From contig NZ_FORF01000011.1 of NCBI RefSeq assembly GCF_900113935.1, forward strand, positions 90,139 through 154,138: a stretch of 64,000 nucleotides of DNA. The letters run 5' to 3'. The translations under genes were made by a program, and so were the position numbers. The notes under the pieces were generated by a model, which saw only the letters and a program-made list of their open reading frames with translations, had not been told where the DNA came from and did not search any database. The stretch is from Aquamicrobium aerolatum DSM 21857. Lineage in GTDB: Bacteria > Pseudomonadota > Alphaproteobacteria > Rhizobiales > Rhizobiaceae. Every line of letters begins with the position of its first letter. The stretch's first letter is position 1. This document shows, one piece after another, positions 24,196 to 34,024 of this stretch.

Positions 24196-26031
24196 CTATT
24201 TGTCCTTGCGCTTTTGCTTGAACGGCTTGGCGCCGTCAGGCTTCGGCCCTTTTTTCGCCCATGGCTTGCTCTCGCCCGAACCCCAATCCTTCTTCGGGTA
24301 GGAGGGGCGATCGCCGCGCGGCGCGCCATCGAACTTCTTCGACTTGTAGGGCTTCTTGCCGGCTGGCGGCTTGGCGGAATAGGAACTGCGGCCAAGCTCT
24401 GGCGCACCTTGCAGGCGCTCGAGCAGGATACCGTTCTGCAATTCGCGGTCCGGCCCGACAGCATCGAGGAAGGCGTCGGCGGCACCGGCAGCAATCTGGA
24501 TGAAGGTCTCGTCCTGCTGCATCTTGATCGCGCCGATCTCGTTCTTGGTGATCTTGCCGACGCGGCACAGCATCGGGATGATCCAGCGCGGCTCGGCGCT
24601 CTGGCGGCGACCCGCCGACAGCGAGAACCAGACGCTGTCGCCGAATTCGTCGCGCGAGCGGGCGGGGCCGGCATCGCCGTCGCGCTCTTCGCGGCGACCG
24701 GTCGGGGCGGCGAAGGCCTGCAATTCGATCAGATCTTCGGGCGCGGATTTGCCGGCGCGCGCCATGCGCACCAGCGCGGCGGCAACTTTCTGCGCGCCGT
24801 GCTTGTCGAGCAGCGTTGCGGCAAAGTCGGCCTCGTCATCAACGATGGCCTCGTCGAAGATCGGATTGGCCAGCAGACGCTCATTGTCGCGGCGGATGAT
24901 CTCTTCGGCTGACGGCGGACGCGCCCATTCGGCATGGATGCGCGCGTTCTGCAACAGGCGGTCGGCGCGGCGGCGCGCGCTTGACGGGATCACCAGAACG
25001 CTGACGCCCTTGCGCCCGGCACGCCCGGTGCGGCCCGAACGGTGCAGCAGCGTTTCAGGGTTGGACGGAAGGTCGGCATGCACCACCAGTTCAAGATTGG
25101 GCAGGTCGATGCCGCGCGCAGCGACGTCGGTGGCGATGCAGACTTTCGCGCGACCATCGCGCAAGGCCTGCAAGGCATGGGTGCGCTCGTTCTGGCTCAG
25201 CTCACCCGACATCGCGACGACGGAAAAGCCGCGATTGTTGAAGCGCGCGGTCAGATGGTTGACGGCGGCGCGGGTCGAGCAGAACACCAGCGCGTTCTTG
25301 GCATCGTAATAGCGCAGGACGTTGATGATGGCGTTCTCGCGGTCGCTCGGAGCAACGGTGAGGGCGCGATATTCGATGTCGCCATGCTGTTCGCGCTCGG
25401 CCTTGGTGGTGATGCGCACGGCATCGCGCTGGTAGCTCTTGGCAAGACGCGCAATGGAGCTTGGCACGGTGGCCGAGAACATCAGCGTGCGGCGGTCTTC
25501 CGGCGCGTTTTCAAGGATGAATTCGAGATCTTCGCGGAAGCCGAGGTCGAGCATCTCGTCGGCTTCGTCGAGGATCACGGCGCGCATCTGGCTCATGTCG
25601 AGGCCGCCACGGGTGATGTGGTCGCGCAGACGGCCCGGCGTGCCGACGACGATGTGAGCGCCCTGTTCGAGCGCGCGGCGTTCCTTGCGCATGTCCATGC
25701 CGCCAACGCAGGAGGCAATCCATGCACCGGTCGGGGCGTAAAGCCAATCGAGTTCGCGCTTGACCTGGATCGCCAGTTCGCGCGTCGGCGCGATGACGAG
25801 GGCGAGCGGCACGCCGGCTTGCGGGAAGCGGTCGGCACCGTCAAGCAGCGTCGGGGCGACGGCGAGGCCGAACGCAACCGTCTTGCCGGAGCCGGTCTGT
25901 GCGGAAACCAGAAGATCGCTGTCGCCCAGTTCTGGGTCGATCACGGATTGCTGGACGGGGGTGAGTTCTTCGTAGCCCTTGGCTGCCAATGCGCTGGCCA
26001 GCGCTGGAACCACGCCCTGGAACTTCGTCAT
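24196..26031 (-). CDS. DEAD-box ATP-dependent RNA helicase (CsdA/DbpA-like C-terminus)
   Basis: The 611-residue protein has Q-motif region YEELTPVQQSV, Walker A SAQTGSGKT, motif II ILDEADEML, motif III SAT and motif VI HRSGRTGRAG. After the two RecA domains a DbpA-type RNA-binding domain follows (RWIIPMLCRVGKITKNEIGAI), then a long Lys/Gly/Pro-rich tail. Likely roles are ribosome assembly or cold-shock RNA unwinding. The start MTKFQGVVPAL (26031) is the conserved beginning; an in-frame ATG at 26106 seems too early. Confidence 0.93.
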   Translation of the reverse strand: MTKFQGVVPALASALAAKGYEELTPVQQSVIDPELGDSDLLVSAQTGSGKTVAFGLAVAPTLLDGADRFPQAGVPLALVIAPTRELAIQVKRELDWLYAPTGAWIASCVGGMDMRKERRALEQGAHIVVGTPGRLRDHITRGGLDMSQMRAVILDEADEMLDLGFREDLEFILENAPEDRRTLMFSATVPSSIARLAKSYQRDAVRITTKAEREQHGDIEYRALTVAPSDRENAIINVLRYYDAKNALVFCSTRAAVNHLTARFNNRGFSVVAMSGELSQNERTHALQALRDGRAKVCIATDVAARGIDLPNLELVVHADLPSNPETLLHRSGRTGRAGRKGVSVLVIPSSARRRADRLLQNARIHAEWARPPSAEEIIRRDNERLLANPIFDEAIVDDEADFAATLLDKHGAQKVAAALVRMARAGKSAPEDLIELQAFAAPTGRREERDGDAGPARSRDEFGDSVWFSLSAGRRQSAEPRWIIPMLCRVGKITKNEIGAIKMQQDETFIQIAAGAADAFLDAVGPDRELQNGILLERLQGAPELGRSSYSAKPPAGKKPYKSKKFDGAPRGDRPSYPKKDWGSGESKPWAKKGPKPDGAKPFKQKRKDK

Positions 26032-26189
26032 GTCGATGTCTTTCGGAGTTGCGGCAGCCGGGACGCGTCCGCGGTGCACGGTGCCGCCCAATTGTCGCAG
26101 CAGCATCTTGGTTCTTGTTTTTAAGTGCTATCGGGCGTGATGTACAGGCCGCCCCGAAGCCGGGATAGTGCCGCACATAGAGCATCGGA

Positions 26190-26214
26190 GCGAAAAGTGA
26201 AATGCACTTTTCGC
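26190..26214. repeat. Intergenic hairpin GCGAAAAGTG/CACTTTTCGC
   Basis: Perfect 10-bp arms with a five-base loop lie between prfC and the helicase gene. The surrounding AGCATCGGAGCGAAAAGTG resembles short palindromic elements scattered through rhizobial genomes. It could act as a weak terminator for prfC-side readthrough or be a dispersed repeat; copy number cannot be seen here. Confidence 0.4.
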
Positions 26215-26247
26215 ATTACACCAATGCGCGGGCACTGAACAGCTGCC

Positions 26248-27834
26248 TCAGTCCTCGCGCACCTGGTAGTCCTTGATCGCTGCAAAGCGGATGTCCTTCC
26301 AGCGTTCGGCTTCATAGTTGAGGCCGAATTCGTGCTGCGCCAGGAACACCGGATCGTCGTCGAGATCGCGGGCGATGTCGCCGCGATGGGACTCGATGAA
26401 GCGCTCCAGTTCCTGACGGCTGTCGGCGGAAATCCAGCGGCAGACCGAAAACCGCGCCATCTCGAAATCGACCGGCAAGCCGTACTCGATCTGCAGGCGT
26501 TCCTTCAGAACGTCGAGCTGCAGCGCGCCGACGACGCCGACGATGGCGGGTGAGCCGTCTTCCGGCGTGAACAGCTGGACGACGCCTTCCTCGGCCATCT
26601 GCTGCAGCGCTTCGCGCAGCTTCTTGGCCTTCATCGGATCGCCGAGGCGCACACGGCGCAGAATTTCCGGCGCGAAGTTGGGAACGCCACGGAAGAGAAT
26701 GTCCTCGCCCTCGGTCAGCGTGTCCCCGATGCGCAGCGTGCCGTGGTTGGGAATGCCGACGACGTCGCCGGCATAGGCCTCGTCGGCGGTGACGCGCGAA
26801 CGGGCAAAGAAGAACTGCGGCGCTGACAGCGCCATCGGCTTGCCGGTGCGCACCAGCTTGGCCTTCATGCCGCGCTGAAGCGTGCCCGAGCAGACCCGCA
26901 CGAACGCGATGCGGTCGCGATGGTTGGGGTCCATGTTGGCCTGGATCTTGAAGACGAAGGAGGTCATTTTCTCTTCCGTCGCCTCGACCTTGCGGGTGTC
27001 GGCTTCTTGACCACGCGGCGGCGGCGCCCAGTCGCCCAGAGCTTCGATCAGGTCGCGCACGCCGTAATTGCGCAGCGCGGAACCGAAGAACACCGGCGTG
27101 AGGTGGCCTTCGCGAAATGCCTCCATGTCGAACGGACGGCAGGCCTCGCGCGCCAGTTCCAGTTCCTCGATGAAGGTCTCGCGCTCGTTCTGCGGCAGCA
27201 GGCCGGCGGCCCAGTTGGAATCGGGACCGGAAACCTTGGTGCGCTCCAGCTCGGAATCGGCGCGGCGGATGGCGTTGTCGGCGAGGTGATAGGTGCCGGC
27301 AAAGCTCTTGCCCTGACCGATCGGCCAGGTGATCGGCGCGGTGTCGAGCGCCAGCTTCTGCTCGATCTCGTCGAGGATCTCGTAGACGTTACGCGCGTCA
27401 CGATCCATCTTGTTGACGAAGGTGACGATCGGGATGTCGCGCATGCGGCAGACTTCGAACAGCTTCAGCGTTCGCGGCTCGATACCGCGCGCGGCATCGA
27501 TGACCATGACCGCACTATCGACCGCCGATAGCGTCCGATAGGTATCGTCGGCGAAGTCTTCGTGACCCGGCGTGTCGAGGAGATTGTAGACATTGTCGCC
27601 ATACTCGAACGTCATCACCGAGGTGACGACGGAGATGCCGCGCTCGCGCTCGATCTTCATCCAGTCGGAGCGGGTCTGGATCTTGTCCTTCTTCGCCTTG
27701 ACCTCGCCGGCAAGCTGGATCGCGCCGCCGAACAGCAGCAGCTTTTCGGTCAGCGTCGTCTTGCCCGCGTCGGGGTGGGCGATGATAGCAAATGTCCGGC
27801 GGCGGGAAACCGCCTGCGCAATCGTCTCGGCCAT
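26248..27834 (-). CDS. prfC: Peptide chain release factor 3
   Basis: Translational GTPase that recycles RF1/RF2 from the ribosome after termination. The 528-residue length is standard. G1 IIAHPDAGKTT, G2 region RERGISVVTS, G3 LDTPGHEDFADDT and G4 FVNKMDRD are intact. The C-terminal domain follows with the usual LGDPMKAKKLREALQQMAEEG. Start ATG at 27834, preceded by AGGAT. Confidence 0.96.
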   Translation of the reverse strand: MAETIAQAVSRRRTFAIIAHPDAGKTTLTEKLLLFGGAIQLAGEVKAKKDKIQTRSDWMKIERERGISVVTSVMTFEYGDNVYNLLDTPGHEDFADDTYRTLSAVDSAVMVIDAARGIEPRTLKLFEVCRMRDIPIVTFVNKMDRDARNVYEILDEIEQKLALDTAPITWPIGQGKSFAGTYHLADNAIRRADSELERTKVSGPDSNWAAGLLPQNERETFIEELELAREACRPFDMEAFREGHLTPVFFGSALRNYGVRDLIEALGDWAPPPRGQEADTRKVEATEEKMTSFVFKIQANMDPNHRDRIAFVRVCSGTLQRGMKAKLVRTGKPMALSAPQFFFARSRVTADEAYAGDVVGIPNHGTLRIGDTLTEGEDILFRGVPNFAPEILRRVRLGDPMKAKKLREALQQMAEEGVVQLFTPEDGSPAIVGVVGALQLDVLKERLQIEYGLPVDFEMARFSVCRWISADSRQELERFIESHRGDIARDLDDDPVFLAQHEFGLNYEAERWKDIRFAAIKDYQVRED

Positions 27835-27922
27835 GCGATGAAATCCTGTGAGATGGCCGGCTTATAACCAGATGCGCGCCGCATGTCGAACCGGAATTGC
27901 CAACGTTGTGCCGAGGCTCCGG

Positions 27923-28726
27923 TCACACTGCCAGAGCGTGCACGGGCGCGGCCATCGGCTCGAACGAGGCAACGGCGACGCTGTCCTGTGTGGCGGTGAT
28001 GAAGCTGCCGGGTGGGACTGCCTGCCATTCCGGGCCGTCGCGGTCGAACGGTTCCGACACCAGACAGCGCCCCAGCCGATTGCGGAACGTGCCGGCGTAA
28101 AGCGTGGGCGCGTGGCTCATGGTCGAGTAGCGCACGGCGTAAAGCCGCTCGCCATCGGAGAAGGCTGCGGTCAGCTTGAGTGCGGGATCGGCATCGGCCC
28201 GGTCGGCTGCCGCCAGCACGCGCGCGACGGCGCGGGCGGCGGCACCATGCGGATCGTGGTCGAGACCTTCGGCGAGCATCAAAAGGAAGATCAGCTCCGA
28301 ATCGGTGGTGCCATGCATCTGTGCGTAAATGTCGTCGGGCAGGCTGTCGACGAGGCGGCGGCGGATCAGCGGGAAGCAGCCGATCTGGCCGTTGTGCATG
28401 AACGACCAGCGCCCGGAGACGAACGGATGGCAATTGTTGCGGTTGGTGGCGCCGCCGGTCGAGGCGCGCACATGGGCAAGAAACAGACCCGAGCGGATCT
28501 GGCGGCACAGGCTTTTCAGGTTGCAGTCGGACCAGGCGGGCAGGACATCGCGGTAGCGTCCCGGCTCGGCGCGGTCGCCATACCAGGCAATGCCGAAGCC
28601 GTCGCCATTGGTGGCGGTCTTGGCTTCCAGCGCATGGTGGCTTTGCGCAATCAGCGATTGCCGGGGCGCGGTGACGATCTCTTCCAGAAATACCGGTTCG
28701 CCAAGATAAGCGGCCCATCTGCACAT
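27923..28726 (-). CDS. Class II glutamine amidotransferase (YafJ-like)
   Basis: The 267-residue single-domain protein has the N-terminal nucleophile hydrolase fold. Cys2 in MCRWAAYLGEPV is the expected nucleophile after Met removal. NGDGFGIAWYGD, FLAHVRASTGGATNRNNCHPF and FMHNGQIG complete the glutaminase site. No synthase domain is attached, so the acceptor is unknown; YafJ-like relatives are also linked to ergothioneine EgtC-type hydrolysis. GAGGA precedes the ATG at 28726. The gene is divergent from dut. Confidence 0.9.
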   Translation of the reverse strand: MCRWAAYLGEPVFLEEIVTAPRQSLIAQSHHALEAKTATNGDGFGIAWYGDRAEPGRYRDVLPAWSDCNLKSLCRQIRSGLFLAHVRASTGGATNRNNCHPFVSGRWSFMHNGQIGCFPLIRRRLVDSLPDDIYAQMHGTTDSELIFLLMLAEGLDHDPHGAAARAVARVLAAADRADADPALKLTAAFSDGERLYAVRYSTMSHAPTLYAGTFRNRLGRCLVSEPFDRDGPEWQAVPPGSFITATQDSVAVASFEPMAAPVHALAV

Positions 28727-28885
28727 GATCGCGTCCTCACTTTGTGCGCGCTGTGGATGTTCCAGTATTTGATTAAAAACGCAAGAAAAGGTGAATGCGG
28801 TGATGCGATTGCATGGACACGAATAATGCCTGATAGCAGTGATCCGTGAATTGACCCTGACGAATGCGCCAGCCATAGCAGAACC

Positions 28886-29362
28886 ATGACCGAGCATCTT
28901 TCAGTTTCCATGCCCGCTTTGGGCATTGTTCGACTTGCGCATGCCGACGGCCTTGCGCTTCCTGCCTATGAGACTGCTGGCGCGGCCGGCATAGATCTGC
29001 GCGCCGCCGTTCCGGAATCGGAAAGGCTGGTTCTGAAGGCGGGGGAGCGCGCTCTGGTGCCGACCGGCCTGATCTTCGAGATCCCGCAGGGCTATGAAGG
29101 ACAGGTGCGGCCACGCTCGGGCCTGGCGTTCAAGAACGGCGTAACCTGCCTCAACACGCCCGGCACGATCGACAGCGATTATCGCGGCGAGGTGAAGGTT
29201 CTGCTGATCAATCACGGCGATGCAGATTTCGTGATCGAACGGGGTATGCGCGTCGCCCAGATGGTGCTGGCTCCGGTTGTCCAGCTGGCGGTGGAAGAGC
29301 GCAACCTTGCTGGCGTCACTGCGCGCGGCGAAGGCGGCTTTGGCTCGACGGGGACGGCTTGA
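28886..29362 (+). CDS. dut: dUTP pyrophosphatase (dUTPase)
   Basis: Hydrolyses dUTP to dUMP, keeping uracil out of DNA. The 158-residue trimeric dUTPase shows all five motifs: [50 protein letters not shown] and the C-terminal [10 protein letters not shown] arm. The HAD phosphatase gene starts three bases after its stop, so they are likely cotranscribed. Confidence 0.97.
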   Translation: MTEHLSVSMPALGIVRLAHADGLALPAYETAGAAGIDLRAAVPESERLVLKAGERALVPTGLIFEIPQGYEGQVRPRSGLAFKNGVTCLNTPGTIDSDYRGEVKVLLINHGDADFVIERGMRVAQMVLAPVVQLAVEERNLAGVTARGEGGFGSTGTA

Positions 29363-29364
29363 TC

Positions 29365-30027
29365 ATGACGGCGACACAGCCACCGAAGCTGGTGATTTTC
29401 GACTGCGACGGTGTTTTGGTGAACACCGAAGAGCGCGCCAACCGCGTTTTGGCGCAGTGGTTGAGCGAGACCGGCCTGCCGGTGACCTATGAGGACTGCC
29501 GCCGGATCTATTCAGGGCGCAGCATGAAGAGCGTGCAGGCCGAGATAGAAACGCAGGGGCACCAGCTCGGCTTCAATCTGATGGAGCGCTGGTACGGCTC
29601 GCTCGATATGATTTTCGGAACGGATGTCGAGGCGATCCCGCATGTCGAGACCGTGCTGGACGATCTGCGCGCGCGCAATGTGCCGTGGTGCGTTGCCTCA
29701 TCCGCCAAACTGGAAAAGATGCACCTGACGCTCGGTGTGACCGGACTGATCGCGCATTTTGGCGATGTGCTCTACAGCGCCACCATGGTGGAAAACGGCA
29801 AGCCGGCCCCGGATTTGTTCCTGCATGCGGCGCGCGAGATGGGCTTTGCGCCGGAAGAATGCGTTGTGATCGAGGACAGCGTGCCGGGAACGGTGGCGGG
29901 GATCGCCGCAGGCATGAAGGTCTATTCCTATTTCGCCGATCCGTTGTCCAACAAGGATCAGCTGGCGGCGGCAGGCGGCGTCCTGTTCGACGACATGCGC
30001 GCCTTGCCGGGGCTGATGTTCGGCTGA
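29365..30027 (+). CDS. HAD-superfamily hydrolase, subfamily IA
   Basis: The 220-residue phosphatase has the nucleophile motif FDCDGVLVNTE, motif II CVASSAK and motifs III/IV KPAPDLFLHAAREMG and VVIEDSVPGTVAGIAAG. It is of the beta-phosphoglucomutase/phosphoglycolate phosphatase type. A possible role in dephosphorylating a sugar or nucleotide is not decided by sequence. The ATG at 29365 lies close to the dut stop codon. Confidence 0.92.
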   Translation: MTATQPPKLVIFDCDGVLVNTEERANRVLAQWLSETGLPVTYEDCRRIYSGRSMKSVQAEIETQGHQLGFNLMERWYGSLDMIFGTDVEAIPHVETVLDDLRARNVPWCVASSAKLEKMHLTLGVTGLIAHFGDVLYSATMVENGKPAPDLFLHAAREMGFAPEECVVIEDSVPGTVAGIAAGMKVYSYFADPLSNKDQLAAAGGVLFDDMRALPGLMFG

Positions 30028-30127
30028 GGCGAGATACGGCTGGACCAAGAAACCAGGGCAGCGTGCGCGCTGTTGCCGGAGCCGGTTTCGTGCAAGAGAT
30101 TTCGCCATTCTTGGAGACGTCGACATC

Positions 30128-30745
30128 ATGACCCTTGCAGGCTTTCTTACCTATGCCGGTGCGCTGGCGATTGCGGCGGCGATTCCGGGGCCGGGCATCG
30201 TGGCGATTGTGGCGCGGGCGCTGGGGTCTGGGTTTCGCTCGTCGGTGTTCATGGCGTTCGGGCTGATACTCGGCGACCTGACCTATCTGACCGCGGTGAT
30301 CAGTGGTCTGGCATTGCTCGCGCAAACCTTCGGGACGGCGTTTCTCGTTATCAAATGGGCCGGCGTTGCCTATCTCGCCTGGCTGGCCTGGACGTTCTGG
30401 TCGAGCGGGATCACGGCGGAAAAGGTCAATGCGGAGCAATCGCGCGACGGCGCTTTCGCCAGCCTGTTGTCGGGCCTGCTGGTGACGCTCGGCAACCCCA
30501 AGGTGATGGTGTTCTATGTCGCCATCACGCCGACGATCATTGATATTGCAACGATTTCTCTTGCCGATTACGGCGTGCTGATGGCGATCACGACGATGGT
30601 TCTGCTGGTGGTGCTGGTGCCATATCTGATGCTCGCTGCGAAAGCGCGCTGGTTTCTGGCGACCCCACGGGCGCTGAAGGCGCTGAACCGATCGGCGGCA
30701 ATGATCATGGCGGGTGCAGCGGCGGCGATCGCATTCCGGCAGTAA
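30128..30745 (+). CDS. LysE/RhtB family amino acid exporter
   Basis: The 205-residue inner-membrane protein has about six hydrophobic segments. The N-terminal IPGPGIVAIVARALGSGFRSS and the second repeat VTLGNPKVMVFYVAI are characteristic of LysE/RhtB translocators, which export basic or neutral amino acids. GGAGA precedes the ATG. The substrate is not predictable. Confidence 0.9.
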   Translation: MTLAGFLTYAGALAIAAAIPGPGIVAIVARALGSGFRSSVFMAFGLILGDLTYLTAVISGLALLAQTFGTAFLVIKWAGVAYLAWLAWTFWSSGITAEKVNAEQSRDGAFASLLSGLLVTLGNPKVMVFYVAITPTIIDIATISLADYGVLMAITTMVLLVVLVPYLMLAAKARWFLATPRALKALNRSAAMIMAGAAAAIAFRQ

Positions 30746-30756
30746 AGCTGACTGAT

Positions 30757-30840
30757 TTGACATTTTCGGTTTGGCTTTTGCTGCATAGCCTCTAAAACTT
30801 AGGCATCGACCGATGGTGAGGGAGGGTGTTCACCGTCGGT
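30757..30840 (+). promoter_or_regulatory. Promoter -35 candidate and leader hairpin before the TAXI-TRAP operon
   Basis: TTGACA at 30757-30762 matches a housekeeping -35; the -10 is weak (TAGCCT or CATAGC, at long spacing). ACCGATGGTGA (30809-30819) pairs with TCACCGTCGGT (30830-30840) with one G-U pair, in the untranslated leader 25 bases before the ATG. There is no T-run, so it may stabilise or regulate the mRNA. Confidence 0.35.
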
Positions 30841-30865
30841 CAGTGGCTCTACAGGGAGGAATTGC

Positions 30866-31825
30866 ATGAAACATATTGCCAGGAATCTTGTCGCCGCTGG
30901 TGCCGTGGCGCTGTCATTCGGTCTGTCTTCAGGCGCGGCCAAGGCGCAGGAATTCATCAACGTACTGACGGGGGGAACCTCGGGCGTCTATTATCCGCTC
31001 GGCGTCGCGCTGTCGGAAATCTACGGCCAGCATATTCCCGGCGCACGCGCGCAGGTGCAGGCGACCAAGGCGTCGGTGGAAAATCTCAATCTGCTGCAGG
31101 CAGGGCGCGGCGAAATCGGCTTCACGCTGGGCGACTCGCTCAAGGAGGCCTGGGCCGGCAACAAGGAAGCGGGCTTTCCCGGCAAGCTCGACAAGCTGCG
31201 CGGCATCGCCGCGATCTACCCCAATTTCGTCCAGATCGTCGCATCAAAAGAATCCGGCATCACCTCGCTGGAGCAATTGAAGGGCAAGAGCTTGTCGGTC
31301 GGCGCACCCGCATCGGGTACCGAGCTGAATGCACGCGCGATCTTCGCGGCGGCCGGGCTGACCTATGCCGATCTCGGCAAGCTGGAATATCTGCCATTTG
31401 CGGAATCCGTCGAGCTGATGAAGAACCGCCAGCTCGATTCGACGCTGCAATCGGCGGGTCTCGGCGTTGCCTCGCTGCGCGATCTGGCCACTTCGGTGCC
31501 GATTAACGTCGTTGCCGTGTCGCCAGAGATCGTCGAGAAGATCGGCGCGCCGTTCATTGCCGAAACGATTCCGGCGGGAACCTATGAGGGCCAGACCGAA
31601 GACGTGCCGACAGCCGCCGTCGGCAATTTCCTCGTCAGCCATGAAGGCGTGTCGGAGGAGACCGCCTATCAGATGACCAAGCTGATGTATGAGAACCTCG
31701 ACAAGATGGCGGCGTCGCACTCGGCGGCCAAGGCAATCGACGTCAACAAGGCGCTCGATGGCATGCCGGTGCCGCTGCATCCGGGTGCAGAGCGCTACTA
31801 TCGCGAGATCGGCGTTCTGAAATAA
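30866..31825 (+). CDS. TAXI family TRAP transporter solute-binding protein
   Basis: A 319-residue periplasmic binding protein with signal peptide (MKHIARNLVAAGAVALSFGL, ending AKAQ). The TAXI-family start VLTGGTSGVYYPLGVALSEI is followed by SVGAPASGTELNARAIF and a helix-rich C-lobe. It delivers a ligand, probably an organic anion or amino-acid-type acid such as glutamate, to the fused permease encoded 78 bp downstream. GGGAGGA precedes the ATG. Confidence 0.94.
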   Translation: MKHIARNLVAAGAVALSFGLSSGAAKAQEFINVLTGGTSGVYYPLGVALSEIYGQHIPGARAQVQATKASVENLNLLQAGRGEIGFTLGDSLKEAWAGNKEAGFPGKLDKLRGIAAIYPNFVQIVASKESGITSLEQLKGKSLSVGAPASGTELNARAIFAAAGLTYADLGKLEYLPFAESVELMKNRQLDSTLQSAGLGVASLRDLATSVPINVVAVSPEIVEKIGAPFIAETIPAGTYEGQTEDVPTAAVGNFLVSHEGVSEETAYQMTKLMYENLDKMAASHSAAKAIDVNKALDGMPVPLHPGAERYYREIGVLK

Positions 31826-31903
31826 ACGGCACGCACTAGAATGCGGCTGCGCGGGAGAAGGGGGCGCAGCCGCACCTCAAAGCGAGAGAATCCGGGAGGA
31901 AAC

Positions 31904-34024
31904 ATGACCGAGGCCAACACCGCGATGGCGCAGCACGAGCAGGAGGTGCCGCACACAGCGGAAGAGCCGATCGAAGGCCTGCCGCCGGGATTTGGAACCG
32001 GGTTTCTGGGCCGGGCGGCATTCTGGATCGCGGTTGCGTTTTCGCTGTTTCAACTGTGGACCGCCGCTTATGGCACACTGCCGAGCCAGGCCGTCCGCGC
32101 CATGCATGTCGGCTTCCTGCTGCTGCTCGGATTTGCGCTGGTCGGCAATCTCGTCGCGCGCACATCGGTCGGACAGGCCTGGTTCTGGGCTCTCGGCATT
32201 CTCGGCTTTCTCACCGGCATCTATCAATGGGTCAATTATGTCCCGCTGATCCAGCGTTCCGGCTTCCTCACGACCACCGATCTGATCGTCGGCACCATCA
32301 CCATCATTCTGGTGTTTGAAGGCGCGCGTCGCCTGATGGGGCTGCCGCTGACGATCATTGCCGGGCTGTTTCTGGCCTATTGTTTCTTCGGTCAATATCT
32401 GCCCGCGCCGTTCATTCACCGCGGCTATCCGGCCGAGATGATCATCGAGCATTTCGGCTTTGGCACCGAAGGCATCTACGGCACGCCGGTTTATGTCTCG
32501 GCGGCCTATATCTTTATTTTCGTGGTGTTTGCCGCCTTTCTGGAACGCGCCGGAATGCTGGCGCTGTTCAACGATTTCGCGCTCGGTTTCGTCGGTGCAT
32601 GGCGCGGCGGCCCGGCGCAGGTCAGCGTGCTGTCCTCGGCGCTGATGGGGACGATCTCTGGCTCCGGCGTCGCCAATGTGGTGGCATCCGGCCAGTTCAC
32701 CATTCCGCTGATGAAGCGCTTCGGTTTCCGCCCCGCCTTTGCCGGCGGCGTCGAGGCAACTTCGTCGATGGGCGGCCAGATCATGCCGCCGGTGATGGGC
32801 GCGGTGGCCTTCATCATGGCTGAAACGCTCAACGTGCCTTACGTCGACGTCGTCAAGGCGGCGCTGATTCCGGCGGCGCTCTATTTCGGCGTCTGCTTCT
32901 GGATGGTGCATCTGGAGGCCGGCAAGGCCGGGCTCGGCGGGCTCGACAAGGCCAGCCTGCCCGACCCGTGGGCGGCGTTGCGCAAGCACTGGCCGCTGGT
33001 GCTGCCGCTCGGCGTATTGGTCTATCTGCTGTTTGCCGGCTACACGCCTATCTTCGCCGGCACGATGGGACTGGCGCTGGTGGTGGTGCTGATCCTTGGC
33101 ACGCCGCTTGCCGCCCTGATCGGGCCGTTCGCATTCCGCATGGTGTTCTGGATTGCGCTCGGCCTCGCCGCAGCCTCGTTCATGAAATATGGCATCAACA
33201 TTCTCGCCGGCGTGATCGCGGCGCTGGTGCTGGCCTGCGTCTTCTTCAAGGGTGGGCGCGAGACGCTCGGCATCTGTCGCGATTCGCTGGCCGAAGGGGC
33301 CAAGAACGCGCTGCCCGTCGGTATTGCCTGCGCCATTGTCGGCATCGTCATCGGCACCCTGACGCTGACCGGCATTGCCTCCACCTTCATCGGTACGATC
33401 ATCCGCATCGGCGAGAACAATCTGTTCCTGTCGCTGGTGCTGACCATGATCACCTGTCTGGTGCTGGGGATGGGGATTCCGACGATCCCGAACTACATCA
33501 TCACCTCGTCGCTGGCCGGACCGGCACTGCTGGAACTGGGCGTGCCGCTGCTGGTCAGCCACATGTTCGTGTTCTATTTCGGCATCATGGCCGACCTGAC
33601 GCCGCCGGTGGCGCTGGCCTGTTTTGCCGCCGCGCCAATGGCGAAAGCGTCGGGGCTGAAAATCTCGCTGCAAGCCACCAAGCTGGCGACTGCCGGCTTC
33701 ATCGTGCCGTTCATGGCGGTCTATACGCCGGCTTTGATGCTGCAGGATGCCGGGCCAATGGCGGAAGCCTGGGGCTATCCGGTGGAGGTCGTCTACATCG
33801 TGTTCAAGGCCTGTTTCGGCATCGCGCTGTGGGGCATGGCGGTGGTCGGGTTCCTCGTCGGCCGGGCGCTGTGGTGGGAACGGCTGCTCGCGTTTGCCGC
33901 GGGGGTCTCGATGATCCTTTATCTGCCCTACACGGATGAAATCGGCTTTGCGATGGGCGTGGCGGTGGTGGCACTGCATTGGATGCGCGTGCGCCGCCGT
34001 AAAACCAGCGTCGAAGTGGCCTGA
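31904..34024 (+). CDS. TRAP transporter fused permease (4TM/12TM)
   Basis: A 706-residue polytopic protein with about 17 membrane segments in which DctQ- and DctM-like parts are fused, as in TAXI-type systems. Conserved stretches include GTISGSGVANVVASGQFTIPLMKR, SMGGQIMPPVMGAVAF and GMGIPTIPNYIITSSLAGPAL. It uses an ion gradient to drive import. GGGAGGAAAC precedes the ATG at 31904; the in-frame ATG at 31841 lies before that site. Confidence 0.94.
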   Translation: MTEANTAMAQHEQEVPHTAEEPIEGLPPGFGTGFLGRAAFWIAVAFSLFQLWTAAYGTLPSQAVRAMHVGFLLLLGFALVGNLVARTSVGQAWFWALGILGFLTGIYQWVNYVPLIQRSGFLTTTDLIVGTITIILVFEGARRLMGLPLTIIAGLFLAYCFFGQYLPAPFIHRGYPAEMIIEHFGFGTEGIYGTPVYVSAAYIFIFVVFAAFLERAGMLALFNDFALGFVGAWRGGPAQVSVLSSALMGTISGSGVANVVASGQFTIPLMKRFGFRPAFAGGVEATSSMGGQIMPPVMGAVAFIMAETLNVPYVDVVKAALIPAALYFGVCFWMVHLEAGKAGLGGLDKASLPDPWAALRKHWPLVLPLGVLVYLLFAGYTPIFAGTMGLALVVVLILGTPLAALIGPFAFRMVFWIALGLAAASFMKYGINILAGVIAALVLACVFFKGGRETLGICRDSLAEGAKNALPVGIACAIVGIVIGTLTLTGIASTFIGTIIRIGENNLFLSLVLTMITCLVLGMGIPTIPNYIITSSLAGPALLELGVPLLVSHMFVFYFGIMADLTPPVALACFAAAPMAKASGLKISLQATKLATAGFIVPFMAVYTPALMLQDAGPMAEAWGYPVEVVYIVFKACFGIALWGMAVVGFLVGRALWWERLLAFAAGVSMILYLPYTDEIGFAMGVAVVALHWMRVRRRKTSVEVA